Shown here piece after piece: positions 1 through 4,784 of a stretch of DNA of 7,606 bases. A program made the position numbers and the translations under genes. The number at the start of each line of letters is the position of its first letter. The stretch's first letter is position 1. Source of the DNA: Clostridiales bacterium (GTDB taxonomy: Bacteria > Bacillota > Clostridia > Oscillospirales > Oscillospiraceae); contig DXYV01000070.1 in assembly GCA_019415645.1 (NCBI GenBank), forward strand, positions 1 through 7,606. The letters are read 5' to 3'. The notes below the pieces were generated by a model that had not been told where the DNA came from, made no database searches, and saw only the letters and a list, made by a program, of their open reading frames with translations.

Positions 1-358
1 CCACGCCGCCCTTGGCGCACATGACGGTCACAGAGCCGTCCAGCACGCGCAGGGAACGCTCCACCTCTACGGTGAAGTCCACGTGGCCCGGGGTATCAAT
101 GATGTTGATACGGGTCTTGGGGAACTGGTTCTTGGAGCCCTGCCAATAGCAGGTGGTAGCGGCAGAGGTGATGGTAATGCCGCGCTCCTGCTCCTGCGCC
201 ATCCAGTCCATGGTGGCGGTACCCTCGTGGGTCTCACCGATCTTGTAGTTGACGCCGGTGTAGAACAGGATACGCTCGGTAGTCGTGGTCTTACCAGCGT
301 CGATGTGCGCCATGATACCAATATTTCTGGTGTTTTCCAGAGAAACTTTTCTAGGCAT
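1..358 (-). CDS. fusA: Elongation factor G, N-terminal part (continues past left edge)
   Basis: EF-G is the cytoplasmic GTPase that drives ribosomal translocation and, with RRF, ribosome recycling. Only the first 119 residues of about 690 are present. The GTPase motifs are intact: P-loop AHIDAGKT at residues 17-24, switch I motif RGITITSAA at 59-67, and G3 motif DTPGHVDF at 88-95. The protein starts MPRKVSLENTRNIGIMAHID, as in Firmicute EF-G. The ATG is supported by AAGGAG (365-370) with a 6-nt spacer. The gene starts 15 nt after the rpsG stop and is surely in the same operon. The visible end reads CAKGGV, a clostridial-type variant after the G3 strand. Identification is certain; everything beyond residue 119 is outside the window. 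Confidence 0.97.
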   Translation of the reverse strand, partial: MPRKVSLENTRNIGIMAHIDAGKTTTTERILFYTGVNYKIGETHEGTATMDWMAQEQERGITITSAATTCYWQGSKNQFPKTRINIIDTPGHVDFTVEVERSLRVLDGSVTVMCAKGGV

Positions 359-373
359 ACCTTTCTCCTTCTC

Positions 374-844
374 TTACCAGCGGTAATGGGCAAAGGCCTT
401 GTTGGACTCCGCCATCTTGTGGGTGTCCTCGCGCTTCTTGACCGCGGAGCCGGTGTTGTTGGCGGCATCCATGATCTCACCGGCCAGGCGCTCCTTCATG
501 GTCTTCTCGCTGCGGTTGCGGCTGTAAGTGGTCAGCCAGCGCAGACCCAGGGTCTGGCGGCGCTCCGGCCGCACCTCGATGGGCACCTGATAGGTGGCGC
601 CGCCGACACGGCGGGCCTTGACCTCCAGAGAAGGCATGATGTTCTCAATGGCTGCGGTGAAGACTTCCAGGGGGTCCTTCCCCGTCTTCTCCTTGATAAT
701 GTCAAAGGCACCGTACACGACCTTCTGGGCAACGCCCTTCTTGCCGTCGAGCATGATGCTGTTGACGAGCTTAGTGACTAAGACGGAATTATACAGCGGA
801 TCGGGCAGAACCTCCCGCTTGGGTACGTTTCCTCTTCTGGGCAC
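374..844 (-). CDS. rpsG: 30S ribosomal protein S7
   Basis: S7 is a primary 16S rRNA binding protein that nucleates assembly of the 30S head and lines the E-site/mRNA exit region. The start chosen is the GTG at 842-844, giving 156 residues, the usual Firmicute length, beginning (M)PRRGNVPKREVLPDPLYNS. An in-frame ATG six codons upstream (860-862) would add MKEGSE, but its codons are themselves the AAGGAGG ribosome binding site, so it is not the start. The conserved beta-hairpin VKARRVGGATYQVPIEV and the C-terminal AHYRW are present. In E. coli S7 is also the translational repressor of the str operon. Here it lies 206 nt after rpsL, across a hairpin-rich spacer, and 15 nt before fusA. Confidence 0.97.
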   Translation of the reverse strand: MPRRGNVPKREVLPDPLYNSVLVTKLVNSIMLDGKKGVAQKVVYGAFDIIKEKTGKDPLEVFTAAIENIMPSLEVKARRVGGATYQVPIEVRPERRQTLGLRWLTTYSRNRSEKTMKERLAGEIMDAANNTGSAVKKREDTHKMAESNKAFAHYRW

Positions 845-852
845 TTCGCTTC

Positions 853-859
853 CCTCCTT
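853..859 (-). promoter_or_regulatory. Ribosome binding site that fixes the rpsG GTG start
   Basis: A perfect AAGGAGG on the minus strand lies 8 nt upstream of the rpsG GTG. The upstream in-frame ATG overlaps it (ATGAAGGAGG), so this site identifies GTG as the true start. Confidence 0.85.
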
Positions 860-892
860 CATATAATCATGATTTCATAGGTACTCGAAGCG

Positions 893-909
893 TGGCGGCA
901 AAGCCGCCA
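893..909 (-). other. Hairpin in rpsL-rpsG spacer (7-bp stem, loop of 3)
   Basis: TGGCGGC and GCCGCCA arms surround a 3-nt loop. On the minus (operon) strand it is not followed by a T-run, so it is unlikely to be a simple terminator. It lies about 49 nt upstream of the rpsG start and could be part of a folded leader. Function is inferred only from position. Confidence 0.5.
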
Positions 910-926
910 AAATACTCCGTGTTTGA

Positions 927-945
927 GCGGGCCTATGACGCCCGC
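927..945 (-). other. Hairpin in rpsL-rpsG spacer (6-bp GC stem)
   Basis: GCGGGC and GCCCGC arms are separated by a 7-nt loop. It is the second of four inverted repeats in this 206-nt spacer, and no T-run follows on either strand. It may be a structural or protein-binding element in the polycistronic mRNA. Confidence 0.45.
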
Positions 946-970
946 CTTAGTGCCTGCCGGTAAACGCACC

Positions 971-999
971 CTATTATATATAAGGTAACGCTGCGGCAA
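971..999 (-). promoter_or_regulatory. Possible internal promoter for rpsG-fusA
   Basis: On the minus strand TTGCCG (994-999) is followed after 17 nt by TAATAG (971-976), or after 15 nt by a perfect TATAAT (973-978), inside an AT-rich stretch that stands out from its GC-rich surroundings. The -35 part overlaps the arm of the 996-1012 hairpin. Neither spacing/box combination is ideal, so this is a weak candidate. The rpsG start would be about 125 nt downstream. Confidence 0.3.
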
Positions 1000-1012
1000 G
1001 GCTGCGCCTTGC
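996..1012 (-). other. Hairpin downstream of rpsL (7-bp stem, loop of 3)
   Basis: GCAAGGC and GCCTTGC arms flank a TGC loop. The tail on the minus strand is CGCAGCG and not a T-run, which argues against intrinsic termination. It overlaps the candidate -35 at 994-999. Confidence 0.45.
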
Positions 1013-1034
1013 GAGCGCAAATTGCAGTTGAGTG

Positions 1035-1054
1035 GTAATTCCGAAGGAAATTAC
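1035..1054 (-). other. Hairpin spanning the rpsL stop codon
   Basis: On the minus strand GTAATTTCC and GGAATTAC pair (8 bp with one bulged T) across a 3-nt loop. The rpsL TAA lies inside the left arm. It could affect termination/re-initiation or mRNA processing between rpsL and rpsG. Its role is not known. Confidence 0.4.
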
Positions 1055-1473
1055 TTCTTGCCGGCCTTGGGACGCTTGGCACCGTACTTGGAACGGGCCT
1101 GCATACGGCCGTTGACGCCCTGGGTATCCAGCGTGCCGCGGATAATGTGGTAACGGACACCGGGAAGGTCCTTCACACGGCCGCCGCGGATCAGAACCAC
1201 AGAGTGCTCCTGCAGGTTGTGGCCGACGCCGGGGATATAGGCAGTGACCTCGTATCCGTTGGTCAGCTTGACACGGGCAATCTTACGCAGCGCGGAGTTC
1301 GGCTTCTTGGGAGTGGAAGTACGAACAGCGGTGCAGACGCCGCGCTTCTGGGGGGAAGGCAGGTTGGTCTCACGGTTCTTCAGGGTGTTCAGGCCATGCT
1401 GCATCGCAGGAGAATTGGACTTGTAGGTGGTCTTCTCACGGCCCTTGCGAACGAGCTGATTAAAAGTAGGCAT
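1051..1473 (-). CDS. rpsL: 30S ribosomal protein S12
   Basis: S12 sits at the decoding centre of the 30S subunit and controls translational accuracy. The 140-residue protein has the conserved TPKKPNSALRK (54-64), GHNLQEHSVVLIRGGRVKDLPGVRYH and C-terminal ARSKYGAKRPKA motifs. Compared with E. coli S12 from memory it has 13 extra residues near the N-terminus, usual for Gram-positives. K56 and K101 correspond to E. coli K43 and K88 (counting Met). Both are the wild-type lysines, so the common streptomycin-resistance substitutions are absent. The ATG has AAAGGAGG (1480-1487) at a 6-nt spacing. It follows the L7Ae-like gene by 68 nt that contain a long inverted repeat. Confidence 0.98.
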   Translation of the reverse strand: MPTFNQLVRKGREKTTYKSNSPAMQHGLNTLKNRETNLPSPQKRGVCTAVRTSTPKKPNSALRKIARVKLTNGYEVTAYIPGVGHNLQEHSVVLIRGGRVKDLPGVRYHIIRGTLDTQGVNGRMQARSKYGAKRPKAGKK

Positions 1474-1505
1474 GTTTTTCCTCCTTTCCTGACGTTTGGT
1501 ATTTA

Positions 1506-1541
1506 TTTTAACAGAAAAGCCTTGGCTTTATTCTGTTAAAA
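1506..1541 (-). other. Long inverted repeat between the L7Ae-like gene and rpsL
   Basis: An 11-bp perfect outer stem (TTTTAACAGAA at 1506-1516 with TTCTGTTAAAA at 1531-1541) is continued, after a bulged base, by an inner AAGCC/GGCTT stem. It begins immediately after the L7Ae TGA and ends about 20 nt before the rpsL ribosome binding site. Neither strand has a run of T after the stem, although the outer arm itself ends in A/T. It could be a weak attenuator, an RNase processing site or an mRNA-stabilising structure; a full terminator is unlikely because rpsL needs read-through. Confidence 0.6.
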
Positions 1542-1784
1542 TCAAACTAACAGTGCCGCTACCGCGGCGCCCACGGCAATTCCGCAGGCTTGTCCCAGCT
1601 GCTTCATCGTGTCGATCCATTCGACCTCCACAGACTGCTCGCGGCTGAGTGTCTCAATGGGCTCCGTCAGGGCGGGGTCGGCATTGCGGGCCAAAAATAC
1701 CCGGGCCGCTTTCCCATCCTTCAACGCGCGCTTCGTCTGCTTGGCGCCCACGACCTTCCGGCTGTTTTCCAGTTGTGACAGCAC
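1542..1784 (-). CDS. rplGB: L7Ae/YbxF-family K-turn-binding ribosomal protein
   Basis: This is a small RNA-binding protein of the L7Ae/L30e/S12e fold, related to Bacillus YbxF, which binds kink-turn RNA. Family features are GAKQTKRALKDGKA near the N-terminus, LARNADPALT in the middle, and MKQLGQACGIAVGAAVAAL at the C-terminus. The start chosen is a GTG at 1782-1784 (80 aa), 8 nt after AAGGAGG (1793-1799), the same spacing as in rpsG. The adjacent GTG at 1785-1787 (81 aa, 5-nt spacing) is possible. An open frame back to an ATG at 1883 exists, but that codon lies upstream of the promoter and is not transcribed from it. First gene of the str transcription unit; in Bacillus the homologue sits between rpoC and rpsL. 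Its cellular role is unsettled in the family. Confidence 0.93.
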   Translation of the reverse strand: MLSQLENSRKVVGAKQTKRALKDGKAARVFLARNADPALTEPIETLSREQSVEVEWIDTMKQLGQACGIAVGAAVAALLV

Positions 1785-1792
1785 CACGCAAA

Positions 1793-1799
1793 CCTCCTT
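1793..1799 (-). promoter_or_regulatory. Ribosome binding site that fixes the L7Ae-like start
   Basis: AAGGAGG on the minus strand precedes tandem GTG codons by 5 and 8 nt. With the promoter at 1825-1853 it excludes the longer ATG-initiated reading. Confidence 0.85.
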
Positions 1800-1824
1800 C
1801 CAGGGCATACCAGCGCAATTTGGA

Positions 1825-1853
1825 ATTATAGCACAGAAACCGCGGCACGTCAA
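1825..1853 (-). promoter_or_regulatory. Strong sigma-A promoter for L7Ae-rpsL-rpsG-fusA
   Basis: TTGACG (1848-1853), 17-nt spacer, TATAAT (1825-1830), with TG one base before the -10 (extended -10). Transcription would start near 1818, leaving a leader of about 30 nt before the GTG. An A-rich stretch lies directly upstream of the -35. It explains how the str genes are expressed despite the terminator behind rpoC and the inserted genes. Confidence 0.85.
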
Positions 1854-1907
1854 GCATTTTTCTGGATTTCCCGGTTCGAGCAAATTTCTGAAATCATCTA
1901 AAACAGT

Positions 1908-1927
1908 ATGTCAAAAATTCTTGACAT
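1908..1927. promoter_or_regulatory. Operator 1 (palindrome) overlapping the -35 of the XRE cassette
   Basis: ATGTCAA-N6-TTGACAT, a perfect 7-bp inverted repeat. The right half-site TTGACA is itself the -35 box, so a bound protein would exclude RNA polymerase. It matches operator 2 in both half-sites and spacing. The probable ligand is the XRE repressor encoded at 2292-2483, by inference. Confidence 0.75.
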
Positions 1928-1949
1928 TTCTATTTTGCTTTGCTATACT
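1921..1949 (+). promoter_or_regulatory. Consensus promoter for the membrane protein-XRE cassette
   Basis: TTGACA (1921-1926), 17-nt spacer, TATACT (1944-1949), with TGC preceding the -10. The start point would be near 1956, inside operator 2. It points away from the str promoter; the two -35 boxes are 67 bp apart. Confidence 0.85.
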
Positions 1950-1950
1950 G

Positions 1951-1976
1951 CAAATGTCAAAAACTTTTGACATTTG
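1951..1976. promoter_or_regulatory. Operator 2 (26-bp palindrome) at the transcription start
   Basis: Perfect 12-bp arms, CAAATGTCAAAA and TTTTGACATTTG, surround a 2-nt centre. The core is again TGTCAA-N6-TTGACA. Its centre lies 46 bp from that of operator 1. It covers the predicted start point and initial transcribed bases, and lies 24 bp before the first gene's ATG. It could also form an RNA hairpin in the 5' leader. Confidence 0.8.
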
Positions 1977-1999
1977 TAGTTGCAGAAAGGAGCATATTT

Positions 2000-2290
2000 A
2001 TGGAAAATATAGCATTGGTTCTTTTCGGGATTTTCTTGCTGATACTGATTATTTTAGACATTGCGATGATTGTTTCTTTGCTTAGAACAGGAGATGAAAG
2101 AAGACAGCTTATTGTTTGGAAGACAAGTGCGTTTACACTGCTTGTAGTTGTTGGAACATTCGTAATTGATGTTGTGGAGTCTATTGTCAGAGTTGAAGCC
2201 ATGCTAATCAATCCGTTCATTAAACTGAGTGTTACTGCAATGGTTTACCTTTTAACACTCCTGTATTATAAGAAAAGGTATGGCGACTGA
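2000..2290 (+). CDS. Small protein with three predicted membrane segments, unknown function
   Basis: A 96-residue protein starting at ATG 2000, preceded by AAAGGAG (1986-1992) at 7 nt. Hydrophobic stretches at about residues 4-28, 42-60 and 72-90 suggest three membrane spans. A charged loop (RTGDERRQLIVWK) joins the first two, and KKRYGD forms the tail. I do not recognise the family with confidence; the layout resembles the small DUF-type membrane proteins (for example DUF2178-like) often coded next to tiny XRE regulators in Firmicutes. The next gene begins 1 nt after its stop. The gene is AT-rich (33% G+C at 2041-2100, hand count) against about 60% in rpoC, suggesting transfer. It could sense or modulate an envelope signal, or be the partner of the repressor. 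Confidence 0.8.
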   Translation: MENIALVLFGIFLLILIILDIAMIVSLLRTGDERRQLIVWKTSAFTLLVVVGTFVIDVVESIVRVEAMLINPFIKLSVTAMVYLLTLLYYKKRYGD

Positions 2291-2291
2291 T

Positions 2292-2483
2292 ATGGAAAAT
2301 AGTATCAGAAACAGGCGAAAGGAATTGGGATTATCACAAGAAGAATTAGCAAAGAAATGTGGTGTGTCACGGCAGACCGTAAATGCAATCGAAAATAATA
2401 AGTACGACCCTACATTATGGCTTGCTTTTCGCCTTGCAAGAGAATTGCAGCTTACAGTCGATGAATTATTTACACCATCATAG
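2292..2483 (+). CDS. Small XRE/Cro-family transcriptional regulator
   Basis: A 63-residue protein that is essentially one HTH_3 domain: SQEELAKKC (15-23) and recognition helix SRQTVNAIE (26-34), followed by LARELQLTVDELF. It has no extra ligand or protease domain, as in phage-type and plasmid-type Cro-like repressors, and probably works as a dimer. The start is uncertain: ATG 2292 follows the upstream stop by one base (translational coupling) and gives the usual MxNxIRxRRKELG beginning. ATG 2280 would add four residues, but its AAAAGG is only 1 nt away. The two palindromes at the cassette promoter are natural candidates for its binding sites, making it an autorepressor. AT-rich like its partner (37% G+C at 2341-2400). 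Confidence 0.9.
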   Translation: MENSIRNRRKELGLSQEELAKKCGVSRQTVNAIENNKYDPTLWLAFRLARELQLTVDELFTPS

Positions 2484-2512
2484 ATATTATTCGCCACCAG
2501 CGGTACCACCGG

Positions 2513-2546
2513 GCAGGAAATCTTAAAAATTTCTTGCTTTTCCTTT
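2513..2546 (+). terminator. Intrinsic terminator of the XRE cassette
   Basis: GCAGGAAAT (2513-2521) pairs with ATTTCTTGC (2529-2537), 9 bp including one G-T wobble, with a 7-nt loop, followed by TTTTCCTTT. It lies 30 nt after the XRE stop. Confidence 0.6.
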
Positions 2547-2648
2547 ATCAGCCTAGATGTTTCCTTCCGACAACAGCAAAGCTGTCCAAACCAGTCTGCG
2601 GCAAAGCAGATTAAGCCTGAAGCGTATCGGGCAGCAAGTAAAAAGCCA
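2547..2648. other. Spacer without recognisable genes
   Basis: About 100 bp between two terminators. Short open frames cross it on the plus strand, but none has a ribosome binding site or a recognisable protein motif. It may be the scar or remnant of the event that brought in the cassette; nothing firm can be said. Confidence 0.4.
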
Positions 2649-2681
2649 AGGCTTCCTCTGTCAAACCGATAGAGGAAGCCT
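2649..2681 (-). terminator. Terminator of the Lrp-type gene
   Basis: A perfect 11-bp stem (AGGCTTCCTCT with AGAGGAAGCCT) around an 11-nt loop. On the minus strand it begins 27 nt after the regulator's stop and is followed by TGGCTTTTTAC, a fair T-run. On the plus strand the tail is CATTCTTTCTATT, so it may stop transcripts from both sides. Confidence 0.7.
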
Positions 2682-2708
2682 CATTCTTTCTATTATGTGG
2701 TTGGCTCT

Positions 2709-3167
2709 TTACAGCCGCAATCCTTTGATGTCCTTGATTCGGGACAGGATGATGTTGCAGCTGCACTCCACCACACCTGGCAGCTTGTCCATGGTCTCGT
2801 AGATCAGGGCCTCCATTTCGTCGGTGGAGGCAGCGACCGCATGAACATGGAGCTTGCTCTTCCCCGTGACCCGATAGATCTGCGTGACAATCTCGTTCCG
2901 CCGGAGTTGTTCCGCCACCTCCATCAGCGCGTCCGGCATCGTCTCCAGCTCGAAATAGCAGGAGACTGCCCCGCTGATCTTCTGCGGATTGATGATGGTC
3001 GTATATTCCTCAATGATCCCCTTTTTCTCCAGCGCCTGAACCCGCATCTTGACCGCAACACGGGATACCCCGATCTTCTGTCCGATCTCGGAATAGGACA
3101 TTCTGGCATTTTGAATCAAGAGCTGGACGATTTTTTGGTCCAACTCATCCAGTCCATCCAAAAACAT
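2709..3167 (-). CDS. Lrp/AsnC-family transcriptional regulator
   Basis: A 152-residue regulator with the standard layout: N-terminal winged HTH (LDELDQKIVQLLIQNARMSYSEIGQKIGVSRVAVKMRVQALEKKGII, within residues 7-52) and a C-terminal RAM/ligand-sensing alpha-beta domain (about 67-142). In this family the RAM domain builds dimers and octamers and often binds amino acids. The ATG at 3165-3167 follows AGGGGG at 7 nt. An in-frame ATG at 3236 lies in the promoter's -35 box and is rejected. It is divergent from the MATE exporter across 168 bp, which suggests that it controls that gene, perhaps in response to an amino acid or related exported compound, and probably itself. The effector cannot be read from the sequence. 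Confidence 0.94.
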   Translation of the reverse strand: MFLDGLDELDQKIVQLLIQNARMSYSEIGQKIGVSRVAVKMRVQALEKKGIIEEYTTIINPQKISGAVSCYFELETMPDALMEVAEQLRRNEIVTQIYRVTGKSKLHVHAVAASTDEMEALIYETMDKLPGVVECSCNIILSRIKDIKGLRL

Positions 3168-3206
3168 AAGCGCGCCCCCTGTCCGCCTTCTCCAGTATGT
3201 TCCGTC

Positions 3207-3236
3207 ATTATACAACTCCAGTGCGAGAACCGTCAA
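3207..3236 (-). promoter_or_regulatory. Promoter of the Lrp-type regulator
   Basis: TTGACG (3231-3236), 18-nt spacer, TATAAT (3207-3212) on the minus strand. The start is expected near 3200, giving a leader of about 33 nt to the ATG at 3167. Confidence 0.8.
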
Positions 3237-3255
3237 GCACAGCGCAACTTTATTC

Positions 3256-3284
3256 TTGACAGATAGGGTTTCCGCTCGTACAAT
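3256..3284 (+). promoter_or_regulatory. Promoter of the MATE exporter
   Basis: TTGACA (3256-3261), 17-nt spacer, TACAAT (3279-3284). The start would fall at about 3291. The -35 box is only 19 bp from that of the divergent Lrp gene, so one bound regulator could affect both. Confidence 0.8.
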
Positions 3285-3335
3285 ATATTTCGAATGTTAA
3301 GTTCTAAATTTCGCAACGAAAGCCGTGTTCGTCAG

Positions 3336-4679
3336 ATGGAACGTGAACTCACCCAAGGCCCCGTCATGAAAACCATGCTGCGGTTTGCGGTCCCTATGAT
3401 TCTGGGGGATCTTTTGCAGCAGTGCTATAACATCGCCGACACGCTGATCGTGGGGCAGTTTCTCGGTGCCGATGCGCTGGCCGCCGTTGGGTCCGCCTTC
3501 TCCCTGATGACCTTTCTCACCTCCATCCTGCTGGGTCTGGCCATGGGAAGCGGAACCGTATTTTCCATACGCTTTGGGCAGCACGATACGCAGGGCTTAA
3601 AAGAGGGAATCCTGGCCTCCTTCGTCCTGCTGGGGCTGGTCACCCTTCTGCTCAATCTCCTGATTTTTCTGGGAATCGATTGGATCATCTGGGCCCTGCG
3701 CACACCCGCCAGCCTGGTGGGGTTGATGCGGGACTATCTCATCGTGATTTTTGCGGGCATGATCGGTATTTTCCTCTATAATTTCTTCGCCTCTCTGCTG
3801 CGCTCCCTTGGCAACTCGGTGGTCCCGCTTGTCTTTCTGGCGATTTCCGCCTGTCTCAATATTGTGCTGGACCTCTGGTTCGTGGCCGGGCTAAACCGCG
3901 GCGTAGCCGGCGCCGCAGAGGCCACGGTCCTCTCGCAGTACGTCTCCGGAATTGGAATTGCGATCTATACCAAGGTAAAATTTCCGGCGCTTCTGAAGCC
4001 GGAAAAAACCGTCCGGCTCCGTCTGCACCGCATCCGGGAGATCACCAGCTTTTCCGCCCTGACCTGCCTGCAGCAATCCATTATGAATCTTGGCATTCTG
4101 GCGGTGCAGGGCCTGGTCAACAGCTTTGGCACTACGGTCATGGCCGCCTTTGCCGCGGCCGTCAAAATCGATGCCTTTGCCTATCTCCCGGTCCAGGACT
4201 TCGGAAATGCTTTCTCCATTTTTGTTGCGCAGAACTTTGGCGCCCAGCGCACGGACCGAATCCGGCAGGGGATTCGGGTCGCCGTTTTGACCTCTCTCTC
4301 CTTTGGCCTGTTGCTCTCGGTCTGTGTCTTTGTATTTGCAGAGCCTCTTATGTCCCTTTTCCTGGATACGAGTGAACAGGCTGTCATCGCGGAAGGTGTC
4401 CGGTATCTCCACATCGAGGGCGCTTTTTACTACCTGATTGGCGCTCTGTTCCTGCTCTATGGACTCTATCGCGCGCTGGGCCGGCCCGGCATGTCAGTCG
4501 TGCTGACTGTGGTCTCCCTCGGCGTTCGGGTCGCGCTGGCCTATGCGCTCTCCGCGATTCCCGCCATTGGTGTGGTGGGAATCTGGTGGTCGGTCCCCAT
4601 CGGCTGGGTCCTGGCGGATGTGCTGGGCGTTGTCTATTTCCTGGTCCATCGCAAAAAGCTGCTCGCCTCGCCCGGTTGA
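3336..4679 (+). CDS. MATE-family multidrug/metabolite efflux transporter
   Basis: A 447-residue inner-membrane antiporter of the MATE (NorM/DinF-like) family, which uses Na+ or H+ gradients to export cationic drugs or metabolites. It has the two-fold repeat typical of the family: a first half opening ELTQGPVMKTMLRFAVPMILGDLLQQ with NIADTLIVGQFLGADALAAVG, and a second half starting near residue 237 with SALTCLQQSIMNLGILAVQGLVNSFG, then VAQNFGAQR. About 12 hydrophobic spans are visible and the length is normal. The start chosen is ATG 3336 (MERELTQGP, as in homologues). ATG 3294 would add 14 residues but falls on the predicted transcription start. No clear Shine-Dalgarno precedes 3336. Transcribed divergently from the Lrp regulator; the substrate is unknown. 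Confidence 0.92.
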   Translation: MERELTQGPVMKTMLRFAVPMILGDLLQQCYNIADTLIVGQFLGADALAAVGSAFSLMTFLTSILLGLAMGSGTVFSIRFGQHDTQGLKEGILASFVLLGLVTLLLNLLIFLGIDWIIWALRTPASLVGLMRDYLIVIFAGMIGIFLYNFFASLLRSLGNSVVPLVFLAISACLNIVLDLWFVAGLNRGVAGAAEATVLSQYVSGIGIAIYTKVKFPALLKPEKTVRLRLHRIREITSFSALTCLQQSIMNLGILAVQGLVNSFGTTVMAAFAAAVKIDAFAYLPVQDFGNAFSIFVAQNFGAQRTDRIRQGIRVAVLTSLSFGLLLSVCVFVFAEPLMSLFLDTSEQAVIAEGVRYLHIEGAFYYLIGALFLLYGLYRALGRPGMSVVLTVVSLGVRVALAYALSAIPAIGVVGIWWSVPIGWVLADVLGVVYFLVHRKKLLASPG

Positions 4680-4732
4680 TGCCAAATTCAAGCGAATCAT
4701 CCGTTTTTCCTCTACTTCGTCCCATCGGCAAG

Positions 4733-4762
4733 AAAAGGCCGCGGCAGTTGCCGCGGCCTTTT
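4733..4762. terminator. Two-way terminator between the MATE gene and rpoC
   Basis: A perfect 14-bp inverted repeat (AAAAGGCCGCGGCA with TGCCGCGGCCTTTT) with a 2-nt centre. Each strand ends in TTTT after a very GC-rich stem. It lies 53 nt after the MATE stop and 22 nt after the rpoC stop, in convergent position, and should end both transcripts. Confidence 0.9.
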
Positions 4763-4784
4763 GCATTGCGTGATCAAAGATTCT

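Noticed and set aside
83..781. Long plus-strand open frame of 232 codons opposite fusA and rpsG.
   Set aside because: It is antisense to two clear ribosomal/translation genes in GC-rich DNA and has no ribosome binding site or family motif.
1051..1473. Checked S12 for streptomycin-resistance changes.
   Set aside because: The lysines equivalent to E. coli K43 and K88 are both wild type.
1868..1882. CCCGGTTCGAGC resembles a tRNA T-arm, which could be an attachment site for the cassette.
   Set aside because: The flanking bases do not form the T-stem, no rest of a tRNA is present, and no second copy is found at the cassette's other end.
1785..1883. N-terminal extension of the L7Ae-like protein back to an ATG at 1883 (with several cysteines).
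   Set aside because: The codons run through the str promoter and ribosome binding site, so the extension is not in the transcript.
2252..2509. Minus-strand frame of 85 codons opposite the XRE gene.
   Set aside because: Fully antisense to a convincing HTH protein; no start signals.
2498..2510. On the minus strand the 11-mer GGTGGTACCGC matches the T-box riboswitch core motif.
   Set aside because: No terminator with T-run follows on that strand, no recognisable Stem I lies upstream, and the sequence downstream is the antisense of the XRE gene. Probably chance, though it could be a leader remnant.
2557..2802. Plus-strand frame of 81 codons after the XRE cassette.
   Set aside because: It runs through the regulator's terminator and into antisense of the Lrp gene, and lacks a ribosome binding site.
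3309..3321. Small palindrome TTTCG-CAA-CGAAA just before the MATE start, considered as an Lrp site.
   Set aside because: Only 5-bp arms, and it does not clearly fit the degenerate Lrp-family motif; could be chance.
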